DNA of 64,000 nucleotides, from positions 62,001 to 126,000 of IMG/VR virus record IMGVR_UViG_3300007513_000007; one strand, written 5' to 3'. Position 1 is the first letter of the stretch. Each line of letters starts with the position of its first letter. This stretch comes from a virus. Made by a program: the position numbers and the translations under genes. This document shows positions 14,744 through 21,685 of this stretch, one piece after another. Below the pieces are notes generated by a model, which saw only the letters and a program-made list of their open reading frames with translations, ran no database searches and had not been told where the DNA came from.

Positions 14744-15205
14744 CTACTCCTCGGTTGCTTCGGGCGCGGGTGCTGCTTCAGCTTCCGGCTCGGTTGTTTC
14801 TGCGGCCTCTTCTTCTGCATCGATCCGCTCCTCGTCGGAGGGCACAGCCTCCTCACCAGGGGGCGGCACAAGAGGACAAGACGACGCGGGAATCTCGGGA
14901 GGGGTTTCCGACGGGCGCTCCTCAATCTGGCTGGCATTGTAGAGGGACATCTGCTTGTGCCACTCTGCCCGATACTCCACGGTCAGCAGCCAATCAGCAG
15001 CCTTCGTGCATTCCGGCTCATTGAAGGTTCCTTCATCACTGCACGCACAGTGCTCCCCGACGAAGGCCCGCAACAATCCTGCCTGCTGGGTTGCCCATTG
15101 GTTGTACTGCTCCAGTTCTGCCCGGTATACCTCTGCACTTCGTAGCACAGTTGGCTTTGGGCACCCCATCAGAGCGACCATAAACAGTGGCCAGATGTAT
15201 CGCAT
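14744..15205 (-). CDS. Lipoprotein, 153 residues
   Basis: MRYIWPLFMVALMGCPKP is a signal peptide with lipobox ALMGC. The mature protein is helical with several Cys (CACSDEG, ECTKAADWL), a Pro-rich stretch, and a very acidic Glu/Ala/Pro tail. This could be a spanin-like or tail-associated lipoprotein. The upstream region on the minus strand has no good match to the phage promoter motif. Confidence 0.65.
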   Translation of the reverse strand: MRYIWPLFMVALMGCPKPTVLRSAEVYRAELEQYNQWATQQAGLLRAFVGEHCACSDEGTFNEPECTKAADWLLTVEYRAEWHKQMSLYNASQIEERPSETPPEIPASSCPLVPPPGEEAVPSDEERIDAEEEAAETTEPEAEAAPAPEATEE

Positions 15206-15278
15206 TTCCTACTCCCTTCGGATCGCCCGTGATGGACGTTGGTGGATAATACCCCCCGCCGAAAGGCTCCTAACCGAG

Positions 15279-15299
15279 AAAAATCGGGGGGTTCCCGAT
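15279..15299 (-). terminator. Minus-strand intrinsic terminator overlapping a plus promoter
   Basis: On the minus strand: ATCGGG, loop AACCC, CCCGAT, then a T run (ATTTTT). The same bases in the other direction form the -35 element of the promoter at 15287-15319. Confidence 0.6.
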
Positions 15300-15319
15300 A
15301 TTGTCCCTCTGCGTAGTAG
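15287..15319 (+). promoter_or_regulatory. Phage-type promoter for 15325-15636 (leaderless)
   Basis: Perfect GGGGGTTCC, 18-nt spacer ending in CG, TAGTAG. The ATG at 15325 is the twelfth base counted from the first T of the -10 box, at or next to the expected transcription start. Confidence 0.75.
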
Positions 15320-15324
15320 AAAGC

Positions 15325-15636
15325 ATGGAACTACTCCCTTACCAAGTTACGTCTGTGCTTCTCAACGCAAAGAGGATGACAGGCATTCCGTATGAAGTTG
15401 ATGGCTCTCTGGAGCATCGTGAGTTTGTCTGTGTTGGGTTGAGCGATGAGGAACCGGGGGATGAGATCACAAAGATCCTGGTGTCTCCCCATTCCCCTTG
15501 GGAAACCGCCCTGTTCACTGTGACGTTGCTTCATATCCTCGGGAATCCGTGGCTCAATGCTTTGGACCACGTCCCCATTGTCGGATGGTTCACAAGGTTC
15601 TTCGTCAGTCGGCGGGTAGCATCCCAACTGCTTTAG
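15325..15636 (+). CDS. Unknown 103-residue protein
   Basis: Starts MELLPYQVTSVLLNAKRMTG and ends with a hydrophobic/aromatic region (IVGWFTRFFVSRRVASQLL). No family recognised. The ATG lies at the predicted RNA start with no ribosome-binding site, implying leaderless translation. The promoter of the next gene overlaps its last two codons and stop. Confidence 0.6.
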   Translation: MELLPYQVTSVLLNAKRMTGIPYEVDGSLEHREFVCVGLSDEEPGDEITKILVSPHSPWETALFTVTLLHILGNPWLNALDHVPIVGWFTRFFVSRRVASQLL

Positions 15637-15667
15637 GGGTTCCCGTGAACAGTCCCGACCGTAAAGG
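15635..15667 (+). promoter_or_regulatory. Phage-type promoter for 15678-15872
   Basis: AGGGGTTCC, 18-nt spacer ending in CG, TAAAGG. It lies over the stop codon of the preceding gene. Confidence 0.7.
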
Positions 15668-15677
15668 AGGCAAGGAG

Positions 15678-15872
15678 TTGAAGAAAGTGCTTCATTTCAT
15701 TGCTTACATAGCCGTTGCTTGTTTCCTCGTCGCTTGGTTGCGAAATGGAGGAAGTGTTCAAGGGATGGAGATCGCCCCCGTCGTGGACAGCAGCATCAAA
15801 GGTCTTCTCGTCGGGTTTTCCATCGTAGCCATCATCTTGGTCGTTGCGTTCTTCAACGACCCTCCGTTGTAG
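15678..15872 (+). CDS. Two-span membrane protein, 64 residues, holin-like
   Basis: TTG start with AGGAGG 7 bases upstream. Two hydrophobic segments are visible: LHFIAYIAVACFLVAWL and LLVGFSIVAIILVVAFF, separated by about 23 residues, with a short tail (NDPPL). Size and topology fit small holins, but there is no recognisable family or adjacent endolysin, so the role stays open. Confidence 0.6.
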   Translation: MKKVLHFIAYIAVACFLVAWLRNGGSVQGMEIAPVVDSSIKGLLVGFSIVAIILVVAFFNDPPL

Positions 15873-15889
15873 GCGTTCAGGTGGAGCTT

Positions 15890-16105
15890 GTGCTTGAACA
15901 AGAAGAGATGGAGGAACTCTTGCGCGAGGCGCTCGAAGCACGGGGTATAGATATACCTACAAGTGCGCGGTTTCACTTTCGTCAGAACCATAAGAAGCGC
16001 ACACAACGAGGTGTCTTCAAGGTGGAGCCGGGGAAATGGGATCGTCGTGTTGTAGATGCGGGAACGTGTGGGGAGGCTCCTGGAAACCGGGGGACCAACT
16101 CGTAA
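15890..16105 (+). CDS. Unknown charged protein, about 71 residues
   Basis: Helical acidic start (LEQEEMEELLREALEARG) and a basic middle (RQNHKKRTQRGVF). The start is uncertain: GTG at 15890 or 15881, or ATG at 15908, all in frame. It overlaps the following cysteine-rich gene by 70 bases in another frame. Function unknown. Confidence 0.5.
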   Translation: MLEQEEMEELLREALEARGIDIPTSARFHFRQNHKKRTQRGVFKVEPGKWDRRVVDAGTCGEAPGNRGTNS

Positions 16106-16257
16106 ACGCCAGGGTTGGGGTGTGTAAACAGTGCCCCAAGTTCTCGGAAGAGAAGGCCCGAGGCTCCAAGAAGAAATCCCGGTGTTCCGCTTGTTCGTGT
16201 GACCCCGTCGTCCTCGCCGCAAAGAGCGACGGGTCATGCCCTTTGCGGAAATGGTGA
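16036..16257 (+). CDS. Small cysteine-rich zinc protein ending in CPLRKW
   Basis: 73 residues with CCRCG, CKQCPKF, RCSACSCD and a terminal CPLRKW. This matches a common small phage and bacterial family in which spaced cysteines and a terminal CPxxKW coordinate zinc; function is not established. It starts inside the upstream gene, with GGAGCCGGGG ahead of its ATG. Confidence 0.65.
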   Translation: MGSSCCRCGNVWGGSWKPGDQLVNARVGVCKQCPKFSEEKARGSKKKSRCSACSCDPVVLAAKSDGSCPLRKW

Positions 16258-16322
16258 ATGGCCCCCCTACCTGCCTATCCGGGGGTCCGGGAAGGGGGCG
16301 GCAAGCAGAGGGGCCGGGGAGA

Positions 16323-16400
16323 TGGCTGGGGCGGTTGGACTCGAACCAACAATCTCCGGGGTAACAACCCGGCGTCCTTGCCTATTAGGACCTCACCCCA
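16323..16400 (-). tRNA. tRNA-Asn (anticodon GTT), CCA encoded
   Basis: A full cloverleaf reads on the minus strand. Acceptor TGGGGTG pairs with CGCCCCA, followed by G and an encoded CCA. The D arm is GTCC/GGAC. The anticodon stem CCGGG/CCCGG encloses loop TTGTTAC, giving anticodon GTT. The T arm GTTGG-TTCGAGT-CCAAC is canonical. It lies downstream of the gene at 16491-17336 and is probably cut from that transcript. Confidence 0.95.
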
Positions 16401-16490
16401 AGATCGCCCCACGGCACCCAGACAGGATTGCCCGACAGGAACGCGGGAAAAGGTGCCGCAGGACGAAAGTGTTGGATATGGACGAAGGGC

Positions 16491-17336
16491 TTATAGGCTG
16501 CCTTGGATTCGATAGGCTGCTGCCACCTGTGTGGCGCACGCCAACCGTACCGGACCAAACTGTGCCTCGTACCAGTCGAGGTGGCCATCGGGATCCGCTT
16601 TATCCAGGTGGCTCGGAACACGCCGCAAGAATGCGAATACGACCGCGTAAATAACTTCGGTGATTGGAAGGGTTCCGAGGATCGCCCATTCGGGGTCCCC
16701 AGTAGCCCAGATGAACACTGCTGGAAGCAGCGTGTGCTCCACAATCTCGGCCAAAGCAAACACAACCCCCAGCTTCCACCCGTGCTTTTTCACCATAGAA
16801 ATCATAGCTTTGAGGGTGTGGACCGGGCTGATAGCTTTCCAGGCGCTCGCCATCACCTTGACGACAACTTCTTCAGTTACGCGGCCTCGGAACTCTTTGA
16901 TGGCGTCCCGGACAACCTTGGCCTTGACCCCACTTGGCAGAGTTCTCCCGTCCCAGTCGTCGCCCTGCTCGAACCCCCACCGATACCCTTCGAGGAAATC
17001 CTCTGTCTCACGGCTGTACTTGGCCTCGTCGGGGTAGTGCCCTCGAACGGCCTCAAACCTTCCTGCTTGGGCACCCTCCAGGAACTCGTCCACGTCGGCA
17101 TCCACTTCAACCTCTCCCAGTTTCTTTACGAAGATGGGGGCTAAATCACGGATGATGTTGTCTACGGCGTCGTCAACAGGGCCTTGGACGAACTCGCGGT
17201 GATGGTCGTAGATGACTTTGAAGGGTTGGGCAATCCATTTCACCCATTCCCGCAACGCCGCTTCTCGCGCCATCTCGGCTTCGAGGTAGCGTTGGGCTAC
17301 CCGCTGGGCACTGGCTTGCTTCTTCAACATCGACAT
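16491..17336 (-). CDS. Unknown 281-residue protein with an RVAxRY motif and hydrophobic segments
   Basis: Starts MSMLKKQASAQRVAQRYLEA, a motif shared with otherwise unrelated proteins in this window. The N-terminal half is helical and charged. From about residue 190 there are hydrophobic stretches (GVVFALAEIVEHTLLPAVFI, PITEVIYAVVFAFL), and it ends with a second related motif (CATQVAAAYRIQ). GGAG precedes the ATG. The start faces the sigma-like gene across overlapping opposed promoters. Confidence 0.65.
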   Translation of the reverse strand: MSMLKKQASAQRVAQRYLEAEMAREAALREWVKWIAQPFKVIYDHHREFVQGPVDDAVDNIIRDLAPIFVKKLGEVEVDADVDEFLEGAQAGRFEAVRGHYPDEAKYSRETEDFLEGYRWGFEQGDDWDGRTLPSGVKAKVVRDAIKEFRGRVTEEVVVKVMASAWKAISPVHTLKAMISMVKKHGWKLGVVFALAEIVEHTLLPAVFIWATGDPEWAILGTLPITEVIYAVVFAFLRRVPSHLDKADPDGHLDWYEAQFGPVRLACATQVAAAYRIQGSL

Positions 17337-17412
17337 TCGCTCCAGATAGACATTTCACCGGACTCGACTAAATACGTCGAAAATCGGGTGCTGGGGCAGG
17401 AATCAAAGAAAG

Positions 17413-17445
17413 GGGGGTGCTTTTATTGCGCCAGCGTTGTAGAGC
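17413..17445 (+). promoter_or_regulatory. Phage-type promoter for the sigma-like gene
   Basis: GGGGGTGCT, 18-nt spacer, TAGAGC on the plus strand. Its -10 overlaps the -10 of the opposing promoter at 17443-17475, so the two should exclude each other. Confidence 0.55.
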
Positions 17446-17475
17446 ATAAGCGGTGGTCGTAAGGTGAGGACCCCC
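17443..17475 (-). promoter_or_regulatory. Phage-type promoter for 16491-17336 and tRNA-Asn
   Basis: GGGGGTCCT, 18-nt spacer, TATGCT on the minus strand. It runs face to face with the promoter of the sigma-like gene. Confidence 0.55.
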
Positions 17476-17509
17476 TAAAGGGTCCCCACTATACGAAACC
17501 TACCGCTTA
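17447..17509 (+). promoter_or_regulatory. Long leader hairpin with trailing T run (possible attenuator)
   Basis: Nested complementary arms read TAAGCGGT, GGT, GTA, GTG, GGACCC, then loop, GGGTCC, CAC, TAC, ACC, TACCGCTTA, followed at once by TTTTG. This forms an interrupted stem of about 60 nt in the leader of the sigma-like gene and has the form of an intrinsic terminator or attenuator. Part of the outer 5' arm may lie upstream of the predicted RNA start. Confidence 0.5.
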
Positions 17510-17551
17510 TTTTGACAACTAAAACCGCTGACGCAGAGGGAAAGGCCGACG

Positions 17552-18472
17552 ATGAACCAGACGACAGGAACTTATTTCGCCAGGAGAGAACACGGAAACC
17601 ACAAGGTCCTTGGGACCCCTCAAGGATTTGAGGTCTTTTGGCCCTCCGGTTCGGTGAAGTACCCCTCTGCTCGTCAAACCATCATCGCTCTTGTCAACGG
17701 GACCCCGGCCCCGGCCCCCCATGCAAGAGACCCCAAGCTCACCTTTGACCGCTACTTCAAGCGTGGCCGCTTCGCCTCCTCCTCGTCCTACCTGAAGACG
17801 GACGCTCTCGACATGTTCAGGCTGGTCCAAGAGGTTCCCCTCACCGTTGACCGTCCTGCCAAAGTCAAAGCAGCCCCTCCGATCACAGTGGTTGCCCCTA
17901 CGTTGGGCATTGACTTGGATGCCCGAGGCCACGAAGTCCGCAAGCTCTTCTTTGCTGGATTTCTTCGGCGTGTGCTTCGCCTTGGCTACGACCCGGAAGA
18001 GATGCTTCAGGAGATTTACAAAGGCATCCTCATCAGGAACCGGGGCAAGTGCCCTTTTGATGTCGCCAAGAGCAGCTTTGGCCACTACGTCCATATGGTT
18101 GCCGGTTGCATCATCTCCAACTACCACCGCAAGCAATCCCGCAGGAACCACTACGAACTCTTTGGGGTGACGGGGGTGGACGGCGATCTCCTGGACGTGT
18201 CGGAAGCTGACATCGCCATCGCAGACGACCGCACTGATGACTATGCGGCTGGAAGGATCGCTCGCCATTCGATCCTCTCTACTGTTGGACAACGTGCTCG
18301 CGACGTGGGCCATGACCCCAAACTCTCCATCCGGTGCGCCGAGTTGGCTATGGAGGGCTTTCAGAAGTCCGAGATCGCTGCCCGCGTTGGCGAAAGCCCC
18401 TCCCTGGTGGGTAAGACCCTTCGTATTGTGCGTAAGGCAGCGAGGGATTGGGATGCAGAGCAGCAGTTCTAA
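17552..18472 (+). CDS. Sigma-factor-like protein
   Basis: 306 residues. After a phage-specific N-terminal domain and a Pro/Ala linker, residues 125-200 read as a sigma region 2-like helical domain: LFFAGFLRRVLRLGYDPEEM, LQEIYKGILIR, SFGHYVHMVAGCIISNYHRK and QSRRN. Residues 270-296 form a region 4-like HTH (FQKSEIAARVGESPSLVGKT). The pattern fits divergent phage and ECF-like sigma factors, which bring core RNA polymerase to specific promoters. The ATG follows GGGAAAGG. It is the best candidate reader of the promoter family in this window. A plain DNA-binding regulator is the alternative. Confidence 0.7.
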   Translation: MNQTTGTYFARREHGNHKVLGTPQGFEVFWPSGSVKYPSARQTIIALVNGTPAPAPHARDPKLTFDRYFKRGRFASSSSYLKTDALDMFRLVQEVPLTVDRPAKVKAAPPITVVAPTLGIDLDARGHEVRKLFFAGFLRRVLRLGYDPEEMLQEIYKGILIRNRGKCPFDVAKSSFGHYVHMVAGCIISNYHRKQSRRNHYELFGVTGVDGDLLDVSEADIAIADDRTDDYAAGRIARHSILSTVGQRARDVGHDPKLSIRCAELAMEGFQKSEIAARVGESPSLVGKTLRIVRKAARDWDAEQQF

Positions 18473-18803
18473 CGAGTATTGGGTCTACGTCATCCAATCA
18501 CTGGAGAGGAGGGTCGGGAAACGTGGCCGCCCTCTTCCTGGATTTCACTACGTTGGGTGTACCACTGACGTAAAGCGCAGGCTTCGCCAACACAACGGGG
18601 AAATCAAAGGGGGAGGCAAGTACACCTCCAAGCACCGCCCTTGGGTTCTACGGGCGGTGTACGGCCCTTATGAGGGTCGTTCCAATGCCATGAAAGCCGA
18701 GTACGCTTTGAAGCGGGGCAAGCGCGGTACGGCACGAACCAAGTGGGCCAAGTCGGATTCCAAGTGGTGCCGTGGCCTGGGACCGGATGACCCGAGGGTT
18801 TAG
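18453..18803 (+). CDS. GIY-YIG nuclease domain protein
   Basis: 116 residues. WVYVIQS and FHYVGCTTDVKRRLRQHNG correspond to the GIY and YIG strands with the following helix and arginine. NAMKAEYALKRGKRG supplies the usual catalytic Glu region. GIY-YIG proteins are endonucleases, including homing and Slx1/UvrC types; no homing features such as an intron are visible. The ATG at 18453 lies inside the end of the sigma-like gene, so translation is coupled. Its stop overlaps the opposing gene by 4 bases. Confidence 0.8.
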   Translation: MQSSSSNEYWVYVIQSLERRVGKRGRPLPGFHYVGCTTDVKRRLRQHNGEIKGGGKYTSKHRPWVLRAVYGPYEGRSNAMKAEYALKRGKRGTARTKWAKSDSKWCRGLGPDDPRV

Positions 18804-18952
18804 GCTTGTCTTGCTTCAGCTTTTGCTCGCGTGACTGTCCGGTAAACGCCGCGCCACGAGCCGTTCTGATCCCATAAGTGGAAGCCGTTTAGCGACAACC
18901 CGTCCCGGATCTTCCAGGTTCCAAGCCAGATGAGGGGTGAGGGGTAGCGCAT
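18800..18952 (-). CDS. Small protein, 50 residues
   Basis: Begins MRYPSPLIWLGTWKIRDGLS, Trp-rich, with a basic helical end (YRTVTRAKAEARQA). One base separates the upstream stop from its ATG, as in coupled genes. No family recognised. Confidence 0.55.
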   Translation of the reverse strand: MRYPSPLIWLGTWKIRDGLSLNGFHLWDQNGSWRGVYRTVTRAKAEARQA

Positions 18953-18953
18953 G

Positions 18954-19264
18954 TTAGTTCTCCATCTCAACGATGATTATGTCTATCCAATCGGACCCTG
19001 TGGTTCCTTGGGCCTCGACGGTGATCCGTTCGCTTTCCACCCCACTCTCGATAAGGTAGTCAACGACCGTTTGTTCCAGGGCTGCGACTCGCTGCTGGGC
19101 CTCCTCTTCATCCCACTTGTCCTTCGTGTGGATCTCGACCTTGATTTGAAGAATGTCTGGGCGAGGTCATTGAAGCCTTGGGTGAGTTCGTTGCTGCTGG
19201 GATCAGGCACGGCTTCCAGAGCCTCGGTGTTGTCTTCTTCGGGGGCTGGCGATTCTTCTGGCAT
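18954..19264 (-). CDS. Acidic protein, probably one reading frame broken by a -1 shift
   Basis: From the ATG at 19264 (GGAGG 6 bases upstream) the frame reads MPEESPAPEEDNTEALEAVP and NELTQGFNDLAQTF. It then turns into basic low-complexity text until a stop at 18983. From about 19166 a second frame reads convincingly (LQIKVEIHTKDKWDEEEAQQ, then VVDYLIESGVESERITVEAQ) to a stop at 18954, but has no start of its own. Joining them needs one backward base near 19150, at TTC TTC. This may be programmed shifting, decay or an assembly error. Function unknown. Confidence 0.5.
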
Positions 19265-19323
19265 GGGGTCCTCCAGTGGGTTGTCCGGTAAAAGCGAGGG
19301 TAAACCTTGGTTTTCATGGGGTG

Positions 19324-19351
19324 CTGATTCAGCAACTACTGATTCAGCAAC
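19324..19351. repeat. 13-bp direct repeat upstream of a promoter
   Basis: CTGATTCAGCAAC occurs twice with 2 bases between, ending about 9 bases before the -35 element at 19360. The spacing suggests a tandem protein-binding site. The same 13-mer also occurs within the thymidine kinase gene, so it may simply be a favoured word. Confidence 0.45.
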
Positions 19352-19359
19352 ATCGCGGA

Positions 19360-19392
19360 GGGGGTCTTCTGGAAGACCCTTTCCGGTATATC
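19360..19392 (+). promoter_or_regulatory. Phage-type promoter for 19463-20029
   Basis: GGGGGTCTT, 18-nt spacer, TATATC on the plus strand, in the divergent gap between the minus gene starting at 19264 and this plus gene. Leader of about 60 nt. Confidence 0.6.
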
Positions 19393-19462
19393 CACACAGG
19401 TCCGACTCCCCGACCTCTACGCGATCTCGCATTGGGGGGCCGCACACACCACGGAGCCAGCC

Positions 19463-20029
19463 ATGAACAGAGCAGACCGACGACGGATGAACCGCAAAGA
19501 GAAGCGCGGGAACCATGTCCACATTCTCACCACACGCCCCGGAAAGTTCCTCATGTTCGGAGGGTTCGGGTCGTTCGGAGAAACAGCGGTCATTCTCGCC
19601 TACACCAAGAGGGATGATGCCGCCTTGTCGGCAAACACTTTCAAGTATGCGATGCACATGCCGCACATTGGAGTACAGCCCATCCCTGCACTCGACTTCC
19701 TCGGAGGGGTTCTGGAAGGCTTGCCCAAGCAAGGGGTCGGGGTGTTGCTTCTGAACAACTTTGCGGTTCCCTTGACCAAGAGCGGAGCCTTGCTTCTGTG
19801 CCAAGGGCTTGGGTGGGATGGTGTCGTGTCTCTCCCCGGAGATGAGTGGTCACGCCTTGTGGAAGACGGGTCGTGGAAGTTGAGGGCGCTTTACTGCGTA
19901 CTGGAACAACTCGGCATGGACTTGGGTGGTGTAGACCCCGACAGGCTGAACGAGCAGGAACAGGCACAGCGTCTTCACCTGTTGTGGCAGCAGGTAGGTG
20001 GGGGCAAGACGGGTTGGGGGGAGGCGTAG
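19463..20029 (+). CDS. Unknown 188-residue protein
   Basis: Begins MNRADRRRMNRKEKR, a basic start common in phage proteins. A compact, mostly hydrophobic/alpha-beta body follows (VHILTTRPGKFLMFGGFGSF, GALLLCQGLGWDGVVSLPGD) with a Gln-rich helical end. GGAG precedes the ATG. No family recognised. It stands alone behind its promoter. Confidence 0.65.
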   Translation: MNRADRRRMNRKEKRGNHVHILTTRPGKFLMFGGFGSFGETAVILAYTKRDDAALSANTFKYAMHMPHIGVQPIPALDFLGGVLEGLPKQGVGVLLLNNFAVPLTKSGALLLCQGLGWDGVVSLPGDEWSRLVEDGSWKLRALYCVLEQLGMDLGGVDPDRLNEQEQAQRLHLLWQQVGGGKTGWGEA

Positions 20030-20187
20030 GTATCGCTTTCCAGAGAGGGGTGAGGGTCGGTTCAGCTTCCACATGTTCAGCGTCAGTTCCGCTGCCATCG
20101 GCATCTGCTACGGACGGTTCCCCCTCCGGGTCTTCATCCACAACCGAGGCAGGAGCAGCCCCCTCTGATCGGCTTGAAAGGAGTCCA

Positions 20188-21408
20188 CTACCTGTACCTC
20201 TTGAGCTTCTCGTACACGTTGTTGGCATAGCCTCTGGGCTTGCTCAACTGGTACATCGTCTTCAGGTTCAAGTCGTAGAGGGGTTGCTGCTTCGGTGGGA
20301 TCTCCTCGAAGGAATCCCACATTTCCTTGAGGTGGATGGTCGCGTTGACTGCGTTGCCCACTGCCCGATCTGCTTCAAAAGCAGCCGTCTGGAAATCCTG
20401 GAGGCTGTACACGCGCTTGGCGTACCGTCCCTTGAGGCGTTCCAGTTCCGCTTGTGCGTCCCGCTGCGAGAGCCGCCACTTGGTAGTGAGGCTGTGCAGG
20501 ATCTTTCGGTCGGGCATCCCCTTTTGGAGCATCCGCTGTAGCGCCTTTTCGTACTGGCGCTTGTCCTTGCCTACCCCAATGTCTTCCCATGCGTCTGGAG
20601 GCCGTGCTCCAGGACGAGTTCCTGGATCATGACGGTGCTTGGCACCACCTGGGCGACGGTGCATGGGAGGCGCTTGTCTACGCTTGGCCGTCTTGACTTG
20701 GTACGCAGCAGCTACCCGTTCGGCTGAAGCGACACGGGGCACAGGGCCGTCAAAGAGACCTATGTCCTTTGTAAAGAAGACCAGGAAAGGCCCTTGCTCC
20801 TCTGCATACCGAGCAACCTCCCGTACAGGAATATCGTCGTCCGGGTCCAGGTTCATCTGCTTCCAGTAGATGGAGGCAAAACTCTCGGCCTCATCAAGCA
20901 GGTCATCAGCATCCCAGCTTTGCCACTTCCGGTGGTTCCGCATAGCGTGCCTCTTCCACTCCCGGCCAAGGTCCTCGTCCATCCTACGGGCCGCCCGCTT
21001 GTCACGCTTGCGCTTCTGGCGGTTTCGGGTGTCCGACATCCACTCGTCGTTCAGCTTGCGGGTGAGGCCGCATCTCTTGAGGGCCTCCAGAGAATCTTCC
21101 ATCTCATTGGAGCGAAGCACCCGAATCAGTTGTCCCAGTAGTTCCGGGGCGTTCTCCTTGTTGAAGGCTTGCTTCTCGACATGAGAGGCCGTGCTTCGAC
21201 GGAGCATCTCCTGTTGGCGCTCATGTTGTGGGTTGTCTTCACCGCGTGGCACTGCTGCTCCCTTGGGGCTTCCGTAGTCAGGCTGCATCGAGAGAGAACC
21301 TCGGGAAACAAAGTACCAGTCCGGGTATTTTTCCGGGTTTGGCTCCTCGGTATCCGCAGCCCAGCGCCGCATCTGATCGTGGATTATTTCTCGGGGGGTA
21401 CGCGCCAT
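20188..21408 (-). CDS. Unknown 406-residue charged protein with an RVAAAY motif
   Basis: I chose the ATG at 21408 (MARTPREIIHDQMRRWAAD) with GGAGA upstream; the frame extends further but without a site. It is highly charged and helical. The middle holds ASAERVAAAYQVKTAKRR, related to the RVAxRY motif of other proteins here. Near the C-terminus, KMLQKGMPDRKILHSLTTKW-like text and LKGRYAKRVYSLQDF suggest RNA or DNA contact. No domain recognised. About 160 bases without a convincing gene separate its end from the plus gene at 19463-20029. Confidence 0.6.
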   Translation of the reverse strand: MARTPREIIHDQMRRWAADTEEPNPEKYPDWYFVSRGSLSMQPDYGSPKGAAVPRGEDNPQHERQQEMLRRSTASHVEKQAFNKENAPELLGQLIRVLRSNEMEDSLEALKRCGLTRKLNDEWMSDTRNRQKRKRDKRAARRMDEDLGREWKRHAMRNHRKWQSWDADDLLDEAESFASIYWKQMNLDPDDDIPVREVARYAEEQGPFLVFFTKDIGLFDGPVPRVASAERVAAAYQVKTAKRRQAPPMHRRPGGAKHRHDPGTRPGARPPDAWEDIGVGKDKRQYEKALQRMLQKGMPDRKILHSLTTKWRLSQRDAQAELERLKGRYAKRVYSLQDFQTAAFEADRAVGNAVNATIHLKEMWDSFEEIPPKQQPLYDLNLKTMYQLSKPRGYANNVYEKLKRYR

Positions 21409-21469
21409 GTTCTCTCCGCACCTCGAATCGAATAGGCACCTTATCGGTATTGTGGGCCAAGGAGGGCCT

Positions 21470-21655
21470 ATGCCTCTTTTTGAGTACAAGTGCGAGAAAT
21501 GCGAGAAACGCTTCGAGCGGCTGGTAAAGCACGACGAACGCGACAATCCACAAGACTGTCCTGCGTGCAAAGCCAAGGACTGTAAGAAGATGATCTCCCA
21601 GACATCCTTCTCTTTGAAAGGTGGAGGGTGGGCATCCGACGGGTACAGCAGTTAG
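21470..21655 (+). CDS. FmdB-type zinc ribbon protein
   Basis: 61 residues: MPLFEYKCEKCEKRFERLVK, then CPACKAKDCKKM and SFSLKGGGWASDGY. This is the FmdB family pattern (PxYEYxCxxCxxxFE, CPxC, then FxLKGGGW). The family is described as putatively regulatory, with no proven mechanism. AAGGAGGG sits just before the ATG. The gene is 30 bases upstream of glutamine synthetase and probably cotranscribed. No copy of the phage promoter is visible upstream. Confidence 0.85.
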   Translation: MPLFEYKCEKCEKRFERLVKHDERDNPQDCPACKAKDCKKMISQTSFSLKGGGWASDGYSS

Positions 21656-21685
21656 AGCCGCGCCACACCACCTACTGGAGAAAAC

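Noticed and set aside
20030-20187. Acidic minus-strand frame (VVDEDPEGEPSVADADG) in the gap after 20188-21408
   Set aside because: No start codon with a ribosome-binding site and it runs antisense through the end of a good plus-strand gene.
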